Source: Isosphaeraceae bacterium
Lineage (GTDB): Bacteria; Planctomycetota; Planctomycetia; Isosphaerales; Isosphaeraceae
DNA: 64,000 nt
Assembly (NCBI GenBank): GCA_025356475.1
Contig: JANXSX010000212.1
Coordinates: 1-64,000, forward strand
Reading direction: 5' to 3'
Shown: piece by piece, positions 9,885-16,947 of the stretch
How the letters are laid out: each line of letters begins with the position of its first letter
Position numbering within the stretch: position 1 is the stretch's first letter
Notes under the pieces: model-generated
The model's input: the letters and a program-made list of their open reading frames with translations, nothing else
Database searches by the model: none
Told to the model about the DNA's origin: nothing
Translations under genes and position numbers: made by a program

Positions 9885-11306
9885 ATGTCCGAGCCACGAT
9901 GGAGCCAATTACTTTTCGGGGGAACGACCTCGCCTCGAAGTTACTTCACGATCGGGTTCTTGCTCACAGTGGTCAAGCAAGGCCTCGACCGTGTTTTGGC
10001 GACGCGGGTGTTCTTCCGGCCATGGTCACCCTTGAGTTATGCACTCACGGGCGAGATCGGTGGCCTGTTCTCACTCGACCGTGATGATCAGATTTTTTAT
10101 GCGACCATGCTGACGCTGGCCCTGCCGTTTCTCGTGATCGGTCTGGTGTTGACAACCCGCCGGCTTCGCGACGCAGGCTGGCCGCTCTGGCTGGTCGCTT
10201 TCTTCTTCGCACCCATGCCCATCAACATTGTCTTTTTCATCGTTCTGAGTTTCATGCCAGGTCGGATAAGTCAGATTCATGGCTCGTTGAGCGACATCAT
10301 CGACGTGCCCGAGTTTACAAAATCAGCGGTTCTGACCACTCGGCCACGTCTCGCATACAAGCGGGCGATCTGGGCGATTCTGATCCCCTTGCCGGTCGCC
10401 GTTGCGGTCGTTTACGTCGGTACACACGTCCTGCAAGACTACGGTTGGAGCCTGTTCCTCGGGCTTCCGTTCGTACTGCCGATGCTCTCTGTCGTGATCT
10501 ATGGCTCCGGCAGAGCGGTTACGTTCGGGCAGTGCCTCGGGATCGGCATGCTTTGGCTTCTCGTGGCGCTCGTTCTGATGGTCGCAACCGCTTTTGAAGG
10601 ATTGATCTGCATGATCATGATGCTCCCACTGAGCTTACCGATCGTGATGCTCGGCTCGATGGTTGGGTACCTCATCGTGGAGCTTGGACCCCAAAAACCT
10701 CCCGATCTCGGAAAAGTCACGCTCGTGCTGTTCGCCTTACTGCCGACGATGGTGGGTGCCGAACATTTGACAACGCCCGAGCCATTACTCTTCACCTGCG
10801 AAACCTCTGTCGTTGTCGACGCCTCACCCGAAAAAGTCTGGCCCAACGTTGTCAGTTTCTCTGAGCTTGATCCGCCGACCGACTGGTTGTTCCGCGCGGG
10901 GTTGGCCTACCCGATCCGGGCTCGGATCGAGGGGACGGGCGTGGGCGCTGTGCGGCACTGTGAGTTCTCCACCGGAGCGTTCGTCGAGCCAATCGAGGTC
11001 TGGGACGAGCCGCGCCTGCTTCGGTTTGCGGTGACGACCAACCCCGCTCCAATGAGAGAATGGAATCCTCTGTTCGAGATTCACCCACCGCATCTCGACG
11101 GCTTCCTCGTGTCGAAGCGAGGTCAATTCCTTCTGACTCCGCTGCCGGGCGGGAAGACCCTACTGAGAGGGAGCACCTTGTACCAGCACGGGCTCTGGCC
11201 GGCCTCGTACTGGAGACTCTGGTCGGACCCGATCATTCATCGTATTCACGATCGCGTACTCACGCATATCAAGACACTTACCGAACAAGATGTCTCAGGC
11301 CGATGA
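9885..11306 (+). CDS. Multi-pass membrane protein: DUF805-like N-terminus with SRPBCC-like C-terminal domain
   Basis: I chose the ATG at 9885 because GAGGGG lies 8 bases upstream; a GTG at 9870 is the alternative. The 473-residue protein has an N-terminal segment typical of DUF805 membrane proteins: SPRSYFTIG, then a hydrophobic pair, then RRLRDAGWPLW. Further membrane helices follow up to about residue 285. The C-terminal 170 residues are soluble and read like an SRPBCC/polyketide-cyclase fold (VVVDASPEKVWPNV near the start, RFAVTTNPAPMREWNPL, a long terminal helix). That fold usually binds a hydrophobic ligand. The domain combination is unusual. It lies 70 bp after the giant protein on the same strand and could be co-transcribed. 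No enzyme motif is visible, so function is unknown. Confidence 0.75.
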   Translation: MSEPRWSQLLFGGTTSPRSYFTIGFLLTVVKQGLDRVLATRVFFRPWSPLSYALTGEIGGLFSLDRDDQIFYATMLTLALPFLVIGLVLTTRRLRDAGWPLWLVAFFFAPMPINIVFFIVLSFMPGRISQIHGSLSDIIDVPEFTKSAVLTTRPRLAYKRAIWAILIPLPVAVAVVYVGTHVLQDYGWSLFLGLPFVLPMLSVVIYGSGRAVTFGQCLGIGMLWLLVALVLMVATAFEGLICMIMMLPLSLPIVMLGSMVGYLIVELGPQKPPDLGKVTLVLFALLPTMVGAEHLTTPEPLLFTCETSVVVDASPEKVWPNVVSFSELDPPTDWLFRAGLAYPIRARIEGTGVGAVRHCEFSTGAFVEPIEVWDEPRLLRFAVTTNPAPMREWNPLFEIHPPHLDGFLVSKRGQFLLTPLPGGKTLLRGSTLYQHGLWPASYWRLWSDPIIHRIHDRVLTHIKTLTEQDVSGR

Positions 11307-11514
11307 GACGCGAAAAATCCGGCCAAGATTGACCGGGGCTCTTCCGTCGAGATCTCGGCGGAGATCACGCGATACGGACGTCAAGTGCTGGGATCTCGCT
11401 CGGCCCGGATGTGGTGATTCCGATGCTTTGCCTGCAATCGAAGCCTCCCCTGGCAATCCGATACCTATCGCTTACGACAAACCTCTGCGCGAGCCAAAAT
11501 CTGCTTACGCCCTT

Positions 11515-11534
11515 TACGCTCTATATAGAGCGTA
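11515..11534. promoter_or_regulatory. 20-bp perfect palindrome in candidate origin
   Basis: TACGCTCTAT is followed directly by its exact reverse complement, giving a 20-bp palindrome with no spacer. It lies about 100 bp before the first direct repeat. It could be a binding site for a dimeric regulator or for the Rep protein. Only the symmetry is seen; the role is inferred. Confidence 0.55.
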
Positions 11535-11635
11535 GTCAAAGCTAACAATCTGGCAAGCGGCATCCTGTACGCTCCACAGCATGCGTAAGGTGCGTTTAGA
11601 GCGTCGCCCGGCGTGCGTGTTCAAGGTTAAGGACC

Positions 11636-11756
11636 CGTGGACCTGGCGTCGCAATTCGGGCCAGACTCAACGTGGACCTGACGTCGCGTTTATTGGCGTT
11701 GGTCGTGGACCTGGCGTCGCGTTTTGGGGCAAATTCGTGGACCTGACGTCGCGTTT
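11636..11756 (+). repeat. Four direct repeats, candidate iterons
   Basis: The 17-mer CGTGGACCTGRCGTCGC occurs at 11636, 11671, 11704 and 11736. The last three copies extend by GTTT. Copies 1 and 3 have G and copies 2 and 4 have A at the variable position. Starts are 35, 33 and 32 bp apart, close to three helical turns, so one protein could contact all four on the same face. They lie 164 bp beyond the stop codon of the rep gene. Iterons are known binding sites for plasmid Rep proteins; the assignment here rests on repeat structure and location. Confidence 0.7.
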
Positions 11757-11849
11757 TTGTTGCGATTTATGACGGCCAGACTCTTGTATTTGAGGGCTTT
11801 CTGAGCCTTTCTCACCGAGCGCCAAATTCTCTTGATCAAAGATCTGATT

Positions 11850-11875
11850 AATAACCAAAGGAGAAATTGGTTATT
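11850..11875. terminator. AT-rich hairpin 3' of rep (terminator or origin element)
   Basis: AATAACCAA (11850-11858) pairs exactly with TTGGTTATT (11867-11875) across an 8-base loop. It lies 45 bp beyond the rep stop codon on the minus strand. It could end rep transcription, but there is no clean T-run. It also sits in the most AT-rich part of the candidate origin, so it may instead belong to the unwinding region. Confidence 0.4.
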
Positions 11876-11919
11876 GATCCAGTGCGCAGATTCAGACAGA
11901 ACAGAGAACCAAGAGGGCT

Positions 11920-13470
11920 TTAGCGAAGCTTAAGCTTCTTCATCAATTCACCAAGCGTTTGAGGGCCTTCCACTGTGCTTGAAGGATGCTCAACGCGGAA
12001 GCGATTGCGAAGATGTGTCCGAGCAGTGGCGAAGGCCAGCAACGAAATCTCGCGTGGGTTCTTTCCAGTCATCGAGTACTGGCGGGTCAATCCTTCAATC
12101 ATCTCGATGAGTGAGGCCTTTCCCTCGCCTTGAAGGTATCGTTCGAAGGCACGATCCTCTTCTGTAGAATCTACCTCGGAACCTGAAGTTTGAGGTTCAT
12201 GTTTCGCTCCAACGATCCTCTGAGCAACGCGTTCCTGACGTTCTTCCTCCTTGCGGAATTCCAGCCACCAATCTGGAGCGCTTCGTTGTCCTGCGGCAGC
12301 CTTTCCGAGGTTATCAATAAAGTATGCTTGAGGTCCAACTTTGAAGAACCCCTGTCCCTTTCGCTCAATGGCAGCCAAGGTAATATCGGCCCACTCCTGA
12401 ATTTGATGGCACTTATAAGTACGTATCACTCGTTCGATAGCCGCGTTGTCGAGGCCGATAACCCGCAGGGGCTCGTACAATGGTGATGCTTCAAGTTGTT
12501 CAGCGGGTTGAGTGGACTTGCCTGGTGAGCGCGCATCGAAATTCAGTCCTTTTTGGAAGCGAATGGTATAGCAACCAACCGCGCGCTTTTCGAAGTGGGC
12601 CTTTCCCGAGCCACCAAAGGTGATAATACCTTCACTCTCAAGGGCATTGGCGACTCGTGTGATCTTGACTTTGAGGTCACGGACATCAAGAGTCGGTGCA
12701 AATCCCAAGATGTTAACACCGAGATGATGAAGGTCGAAAGCCGGCGATTGCGATTGCCGCCAGAAGATCTTCTTGAGCAACAAATAGAGTCGGCGACTGG
12801 CGAAGTCGAGTTTACGATAGGTCTCAAGGTCAAAAATGAGCCCGCCACCGATCGCGCGACAGAACTCAAAAAAAATCGGGTCCCAAGCAATTCGCCAGGC
12901 TCGTCGCGATCCTTTGGGAGGGAGGCTGTAACTCAAGAATCCGAACCGAACCGATCGATGCTCGCCTCGCACTGGATCGTAAAAGTGCTCACTTGTGTAT
13001 GTAACACCCGCAAGCCGGGCGAGTGCCCCCCGGAACGTCTCGTACGATTTTCCACCACGGATCGATCTCTCAACGACACCGAGTTCGGTCAAGCAATAGA
13101 TTGGGGTGGCGTAGAAATCGATCAAAGGCTCAGGTTGACGGAGGGTAAGGTGGAGCAATCCCCAAAGAAAGAACTCATCGTTGGGCGAGAGGCCGTCGAG
13201 TGCCGTCACCTCGGCTACCGCTGTCTTTTGGTGGCGGTTCTGATCTTGATAGTGGAATTCACTTCGATGTTTGATCAGCCCGGAGTGTGAGGGGCCGGCA
13301 ACCAATGGGCAGAGTGCATGTTCGACGATGGTCAATTGCGCGCGACCCGAGCCAGAACGGACCTTCGGGCCAATGCCGAGGCCCGATTCCGTCTGCTCGC
13401 TGGGGCTGCTCTGCCCACTACTCTTGGGTTGCTTATGATTCAAAGGTGCTGATTTCGCGAGTAGAGTCAA
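11920..13470 (-). CDS. Plasmid-type replication initiator protein (RepA-like)
   Basis: The ORF encodes up to 516 residues from a TTG at 13470; a second TTG at 13335, just before the first conserved stretch (LTIVEHALCPLVAG), could be the real start. The central part, about residues 60-310, reads like the replication initiators found on planctomycete and proteobacterial plasmids: LSPNDEFFLWGLLHLTL, then a helix-turn-helix-like block, RRLYLLLKKIFW, and a second winged-helix-like part around DVRDLKVKITRVANALESEG. The C-terminal 200 residues are charged and less conserved in appearance. Its neighbours support the role: direct repeats downstream, and toxin-antitoxin and parAB genes upstream. Such proteins bind iterons and open the origin. 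Recognition is by pattern and context only. Confidence 0.65.
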   Translation of the reverse strand: MTLLAKSAPLNHKQPKSSGQSSPSEQTESGLGIGPKVRSGSGRAQLTIVEHALCPLVAGPSHSGLIKHRSEFHYQDQNRHQKTAVAEVTALDGLSPNDEFFLWGLLHLTLRQPEPLIDFYATPIYCLTELGVVERSIRGGKSYETFRGALARLAGVTYTSEHFYDPVRGEHRSVRFGFLSYSLPPKGSRRAWRIAWDPIFFEFCRAIGGGLIFDLETYRKLDFASRRLYLLLKKIFWRQSQSPAFDLHHLGVNILGFAPTLDVRDLKVKITRVANALESEGIITFGGSGKAHFEKRAVGCYTIRFQKGLNFDARSPGKSTQPAEQLEASPLYEPLRVIGLDNAAIERVIRTYKCHQIQEWADITLAAIERKGQGFFKVGPQAYFIDNLGKAAAGQRSAPDWWLEFRKEEERQERVAQRIVGAKHEPQTSGSEVDSTEEDRAFERYLQGEGKASLIEMIEGLTRQYSMTGKNPREISLLAFATARTHLRNRFRVEHPSSTVEGPQTLGELMKKLKLR

Positions 13471-13640
13471 TGGGGCTCTTACGCGGCGTCACTCCACAGA
13501 AGATTGTACTAACATTCGCTGCAATGGGATGCCTGGAGCAAGATTATTCCTCGCGTCAGGACTTTCGATTGAGGCTCGAATCGGTCCTCCCCCACTCATC
13601 GTGGGCGTGAGGTAGGGATTAGCCGACCGATCCCTCGAAC

Positions 13641-13675
13641 CCTGCGGGACAGGAATCGCCGAGATTCCTGGCAGG
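13641..13675 (-). terminator. Hairpin just after the PIN-toxin gene
   Basis: AGGAATC (13651-13657) pairs with GATTCCT (13663-13669) over a 5-base loop, and an outer CCTGC/GCAGG pair (13641-13645 with 13671-13675) extends the stem. It starts a few bases past the toxin stop codon. There is no T-run, so it may stabilise the mRNA end rather than terminate it alone. Confidence 0.4.
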
Positions 13676-13681
13676 CCCGAT

Positions 13682-14104
13682 TCACGAATTCTGCCATGGG
13701 TCGATGACGAGTGCCCCGCTGGCCGCGAAGTGTCGAGTGTTGCGGGTGATGACGTGAAGGCCATGCCGCAAGGCGGTCGCGGCCAAGAGTCCATCGGTGC
13801 CTGGGATAATGATGCCCTTTTTCTGTGCATGTGCCGTCATCTCGCCCCAAATCCGAGCGGTCTCGACATCAATCGACAGAATCCGGTCGGCATAGTGGTC
13901 TTGAACCCGGGCAAGCCACGTGGTGAGCGAGGTCTTTTTCCGACCGGCTGCAAGAAGTGCAACGCCTTTGGAAATCTCACCGACGGTAAGGACGCTCAGG
14001 TAGAGGTTCACAGTTGCGATTTCTGCAACTGCGGATTTCACTGACGGGTCCCCATCTTCCTTGCCGACCTCGGTGAGGATGCAGGTGTCGAGTAGAGCCC
14101 TCAT
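13682..14104 (-). CDS. vapC: PIN-domain toxin (VapC-type ribonuclease)
   Basis: The 140-residue product is a normal-sized PIN-domain toxin. The acidic residues expected of the metal site are visible: Asp in LLDTCIL near the N-terminus, Glu in VGEISKG, Asp in GTDGLLAATA, and a polar residue in TRNTRHF near the C-terminus. VapC toxins cut RNA, usually tRNA or rRNA, when the labile antitoxin is lost. The ATG at 14104 overlaps the antitoxin stop codon as ATGA, so the two are translated as a unit. Position between rep and parAB fits a post-segregational stability module. Target RNA cannot be told from sequence. Confidence 0.85.
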   Translation of the reverse strand: MRALLDTCILTEVGKEDGDPSVKSAVAEIATVNLYLSVLTVGEISKGVALLAAGRKKTSLTTWLARVQDHYADRILSIDVETARIWGEMTAHAQKKGIIIPGTDGLLAATALRHGLHVITRNTRHFAASGALVIDPWQNS

Positions 14105-14340
14105 AGCGAGACATCCCGGCTTGGGCTCTGGTCGCGAGTCAAATCAAGCTCGTCCAAACCCACCCCTTGGAAGAGGAACTCTTTGAAGTCTGGTTTCTGT
14201 CCGATGAGCTCGGCGTATTTCTCGGCCGAGATGACGATGACGGTATCGCTCCGTCTCGTGATGGTCTGCGGGCCCTCGGAGAGTGCCAGGTTCACGACCT
14301 CCGTGAGTCGATTCTTTGCTTCGGCAAGATTCCAAGTCAT
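14101..14340 (-). CDS. Phd/YefM-type antitoxin
   Basis: I chose the ATG at 14340, giving 79 residues, because AAAGG lies upstream and because the longer ORF start at 14391 would place a 19-bp palindromic operator inside the gene. The N-terminus (MTWNLAEAKNRLTEVVNLAL) and the ISAEKYAELIG motif are typical of the Phd/YefM antitoxin family, which binds DNA as a dimer through the N-terminal half. The acidic C-terminus (LDELDLTRD) would wrap the toxin. A Phd-like antitoxin paired with a PIN toxin is a known mixed arrangement. The stop codon overlaps the toxin start. Confidence 0.85.
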   Translation of the reverse strand: MTWNLAEAKNRLTEVVNLALSEGPQTITRRSDTVIVISAEKYAELIGQKPDFKEFLFQGVGLDELDLTRDQSPSRDVSL

Positions 14341-14356
14341 GAGGATACCTTTCGGA

Positions 14357-14375
14357 TAGCTAGACTGTCTAGCTA
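14357..14375. promoter_or_regulatory. Palindromic operator of the toxin-antitoxin operon
   Basis: TAGCTAGAC, one central T, then GTCTAGCTA: a perfect 9-1-9 inverted repeat ending 17 bp before the antitoxin ATG. Phd-type antitoxins repress their own promoter through such sites. Autoregulation is inferred from position. Confidence 0.65.
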
Positions 14376-14387
14376 GATCATGACGCA

Positions 14388-14594
14388 TCAACGGAGGATT
14401 AGCAAGGTATCAACGAGTTCGATACGGGCGGCGGCTTTCAAGAATTTACACCCCGTTCCGTTTGAGAGACCGAGCTTTCCCCAAGAGGCGGGGAGGGTCA
14501 ACCCCCCTGCCAAGGCTAACGCTCCGGCCTTAAGAGTCTCCCGACGGGTGATTCCATCGCAACTATTCCACCGCCTTCCCCGCATGGGCATCAT
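14388..14594 (-). pseudogene. Remnant of a DUF1501-family gene (Tat leader only)
   Basis: From the ATG at 14594 the first 40 residues match the N-terminus of planctomycete DUF1501 proteins: a Cys in NSCDGITRRETL, the twin-arginine motif, then the hydrophobic AGALALAGGLTLP. Full-length DUF1501 proteins have some 400-500 residues; here the frame changes character after LTLPASW and stops after 68 residues. So only the Tat signal segment survives. It lies on the minus strand between the antitoxin operator and parA, and looks like debris from recombination in the replicon-maintenance region. Confidence 0.6.
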
Positions 14595-14651
14595 GACGGC
14601 CTCGCGCTTGTCGTTTGTAAAGCTATTGTTTAACAGCGTGTTCGCATAAGG

Positions 14652-14667
14652 CCCCAACGAGTTGGGG
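14652..14667 (+). other. Short hairpin upstream of parA
   Basis: CCCCAA and TTGGGG flank a CGAG tetraloop. It lies about 130 bp before parA and beside a parS-like site. It could be an end signal for the antisense transcript or part of the parA leader. Only the stem is seen. Confidence 0.3.
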
Positions 14668-14712
14668 GCTACACTAATTTTGGTGAGTGAAATGGGGAAT
14701 AGCTCCCGACCT

Positions 14713-14729
14713 GTCTGCAAATTGCAGAC
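14713..14729. promoter_or_regulatory. parS-like palindrome 1 (upstream of parA)
   Basis: GTCTGCAAATTGCAGAC is a perfect inverted repeat with one central base. The identical 17-mer recurs at 16616-16632, and a variant with the same TGCAA core lies at 16568-16590. Sites flanking a parAB pair are expected to be the centromere bound by ParB. It ends 71 bp before the parA ATG, where it may also act as an operator. Confidence 0.7.
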
Positions 14730-14800
14730 GTGCTCCAAGCTGGCCGATAAAGCTTGGTATACAGACCTGGAGTTCTCTTCATCAGGAGGATGGAAAAGTC

Positions 14801-15619
14801 ATGGATGGATTTGTCCTGACCGCGTGTCAGCGCAAGGGGGGTGTTGGTCGCTCGACACTGCTCTACAACGTGGCCGGTTCGATGGCGAAGCGTGGCTTAC
14901 GCGTCCTGCTGGTCGATCTTGATCCCCAGGCGTCGATCACTCAGATTTGCCTCTCCCCCGAGTCGACGGATAGCCTTCCGGTGGCTCGTTCGATCGTCTC
15001 GCTAATTTCTGACGATTACTTCGGGACCGTGCAATCGCTTGCTCAGCCGACCGGTATTCCCGGTGTCGACCTCGTTCCGGGCTCGAACGCCCTGGCCCGC
15101 TTCAACTTCCCTGAACCGGAAAAGACCGGGCCGTTGCAGGATACGCTCCGGGATGCATTGGTGGATGCCCGGCGCCATTACGACGCCATCCTCTGCGATA
15201 CACCCCCTTCGCTCGAAACCCTGGCATGGTTGCCGGCGGTCGCTGCTGATGTCGCCATCACGCCGACACCTCCTGAGGCACTCGCGGTTCAAGAGTTGGT
15301 CCATGCCGCCCGATTCCTTGAGCGCGTTCGTTGGTCGAAGAATCCCAGGCTGGTCTGGGCCGGCGTCGTGTTGACGATGTATCAGCCCCGATTGTCGATC
15401 CACGAGGCGTTCACCAAATCGATGCGTGACGCCTACGGCGACCTCGTTCTGTCGAACGCGATCCCGTACAACGTGGCCTTCAAGGAATGCGTGGTTGCTC
15501 GCCAGCCGCTCGCTTTCTGGAAGCCAAAAAGTGCTGCCGCAAAAGCAATCGACGCGGTTTCAGGCGAGATTCTTGATCGAGTGGCCAAACTCCGTGGACG
15601 CGGACAGGAGGCAGCATGA
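14801..15619 (+). CDS. parA: ParA-type partition ATPase with altered Walker A
   Basis: I chose the ATG at 14801 (272 residues): AGGAGG lies 11 bases upstream, the protein then begins right before the P-loop as ParA proteins do, and the parS-like site stays outside the gene. The deviant Walker A reads KGGVGRST. The signature first Lys is present, but the normal P-loop Lys is Arg. Walker A' (VLLVDLDPQAS) and Walker B (YDAILCDTPPS) are intact. ParA ATPases form gradients on the nucleoid and move ParB-parS complexes. The gene overlaps parB as ATGA. Lacking a long N-terminal HTH, it is a small (type Ib-like) or chromosomal-style ParA. Whether the Arg form hydrolyses ATP is unclear. Confidence 0.88.
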   Translation: MDGFVLTACQRKGGVGRSTLLYNVAGSMAKRGLRVLLVDLDPQASITQICLSPESTDSLPVARSIVSLISDDYFGTVQSLAQPTGIPGVDLVPGSNALARFNFPEPEKTGPLQDTLRDALVDARRHYDAILCDTPPSLETLAWLPAVAADVAITPTPPEALAVQELVHAARFLERVRWSKNPRLVWAGVVLTMYQPRLSIHEAFTKSMRDAYGDLVLSNAIPYNVAFKECVVARQPLAFWKPKSAAAKAIDAVSGEILDRVAKLRGRGQEAA

Positions 15620-16539
15620 GCAAGACATCATCCCTCTTGCAACGTTATGGTGCGAACATCAACGGGGCGGTTGCTCCCAGGGTTGGCGAACCTGCCACTT
15701 TGGGCGACGCCCCCCTGCCCGATCGTTATGCGAACGCCGTTCGGGCTCGCCAGTTTGCAGAGTTGCCGGTCGATTCTATTGCCGCCGAATCCCAGGCTCG
15801 AAGCGAGTTCGATTCGGCAGATCTGGCGCGGCTGGCTGAGAGCATCAAACGCTACGGTCAGCTCGCGCCGATCCGTGTTCGGTTCGATGAAACCCGCGCG
15901 ACCTGGATTGTCCTTGTCGGCGAACGTCGGCTTCGCGCCTGCCGTTTGGCCGGACTCGAACGGATCAGAGTCGAGTTCGTGGACCGGGCGATGAGCGAGG
16001 CCGATGTTCTCGCCGAGCAAGTCGTCGAGAACGCGGTGCGAGCCGACCTTCAGCCGGTGGAACAGGCCCGAGCCTTCCGTCGGCTGATGGATCTCAATCA
16101 CTGGACCGCTCAGCAACTTGCCGAGACCCTGAACGTTGAGCCAACTGGTGTCTATCGCTGTCTTGCTTTGCTCAAACTACCCGAGGATGTCGCCGCGCGG
16201 GTCGATTCAGGCGAGATCAAAGCGACCGCCGCGTACGAACTTACCAAATTGAATATCGCCGACGACCAGCGTGAGGTCGCCGAGCGAGTGGTCAGTGATG
16301 GGCTCGATCACAAGGCCACCGTTGCCGAGGTGACGAGACGCCGGACGCGGTCGGCTCAGGCGGGCGGAAAGGCCAAAACCAGAGCGAGGATGCCAGCCGA
16401 GCAACGTTTCAAAGGGAGTCGTGGAGTTCGCCTGACAGTTCAAGCCACAGCCAAGCATTCGATGGAAGATCTGGTCGCAGATTTGCGTGAGATCGCCGAT
16501 CGGCTCGAAGCCCATTCCCAGGCCGATCAGGCTGCGTGA
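15616..16539 (+). CDS. parB: ParB-type centromere-binding protein / CTPase
   Basis: The 307-residue product has the ParB layout: a variable N-terminal tail of about 45 residues, the ParB/Srx CTP-binding domain with LAESIKRYGQLAPI, GERRLRA and ENAVRADLQPVEQA, then a helix-turn-helix (WTAQQLAETLNVEPTGVYRCLALLKLP) that reads parS, and a C-terminal dimerisation segment (HSMEDLVADLREIADRLE). ParB loads at parS and slides as a CTP-dependent clamp. It begins inside the parA stop codon and is followed by two more parS-like palindromes within 95 bp. The site it would bind differs from the near-universal chromosomal parS, pointing to a separate replicon. Confidence 0.92.
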   Translation: MSKTSSLLQRYGANINGAVAPRVGEPATLGDAPLPDRYANAVRARQFAELPVDSIAAESQARSEFDSADLARLAESIKRYGQLAPIRVRFDETRATWIVLVGERRLRACRLAGLERIRVEFVDRAMSEADVLAEQVVENAVRADLQPVEQARAFRRLMDLNHWTAQQLAETLNVEPTGVYRCLALLKLPEDVAARVDSGEIKATAAYELTKLNIADDQREVAERVVSDGLDHKATVAEVTRRRTRSAQAGGKAKTRARMPAEQRFKGSRGVRLTVQATAKHSMEDLVADLREIADRLEAHSQADQAA

Positions 16540-16567
16540 ACGAATCACGCTCGCGTGTGCCGATCAG

Positions 16568-16590
16568 CCCGCCTGCAATTTGCAGGCGGG
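16568..16590. promoter_or_regulatory. parS-like palindrome 2 (downstream of parB)
   Basis: An 11-1-11 perfect inverted repeat with the core GCCTGCAATTTGCAGGC at 16571-16587, extended by CCC and GGG. It shares CTGCAA/TTGCAG with sites 1 and 3 but differs by one symmetrical base pair next to the core. It begins 29 bp after the parB stop, and its GC-rich stem could also act as an end-of-transcript hairpin, although no T-run follows. Confidence 0.65.
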
Positions 16591-16615
16591 CCGATCAGGG
16601 CTCTCCGCGAAGCCC

Positions 16616-16632
16616 GTCTGCAAATTGCAGAC
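16616..16632. promoter_or_regulatory. parS-like palindrome 3 (downstream of parB)
   Basis: GTCTGCAAATTGCAGAC, identical to site 1 over all 17 bases, 26 bp past site 2. The rest of the 16540-16947 gap shows no convincing gene, only a weak CCCTGG/CCAGGG hairpin at 16765-16787. Confidence 0.7.
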
Positions 16633-16947
16633 TCCCTGACTCCTGATCATCAATCAGGCACTGGTACTCGTCGGAATCCCCTTCTGAGATTCTCTCTTGA
16701 GTTGGCCGCGCGAAGGACAAATCCCGAGTCTGGGACCAATCTGGCGGTTCGAAAGCGGGTCGTCCCCTGGGAGCTACATGTCCAGGGCGAAGCAAGTCGG
16801 CTACGTTAATGGCACAACGATTGAGTCCCCTGCTCCCAACGTGCGGATCGGATGCAACCGATTCGAAGCGACCGAGACAGCCGCTGCTGAAGTAAGTCTC
16901 GACCGCAGTGACATGATCCAGGATTATCCACTTCGAGGTTGCTACCC

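Larger units (their letters stand above)
11307..11919. other. Candidate replication origin region (non-coding)
   Basis: This 613-bp stretch has no convincing gene. It holds a 20-bp perfect palindrome, four phased direct repeats, and an AT-rich segment (about 11818-11880) with a 9-bp inverted repeat, directly 3' of a plasmid-type rep gene. TTACGC/GCGTAA-type words recur between 11500 and 11600. Repeats plus an AT-rich tract next to rep is the usual make-up of an iteron origin. That replication starts here is inference. Confidence 0.5.

Noticed and set aside
11636-11756. CRISPR array
   Set aside because: Only four copies, spacers 11-18 bp in length and repeat of 17-21 bp, no cas genes; iterons fit better.
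12553-13290. 245-codon plus-strand ORF opposite the rep gene
   Set aside because: Shadow of rep; no ribosome site and no recognisable motif.
13615-13650. tRNA-like T-loop (GGTTCGA on the minus strand)
   Set aside because: The flanking bases do not pair as a T-arm and no acceptor stem or anticodon arm can be drawn.
16924-16932. DnaA-box-like TTATCCACT
   Set aside because: A single site with one mismatch, not clustered and not in the AT-rich candidate origin.
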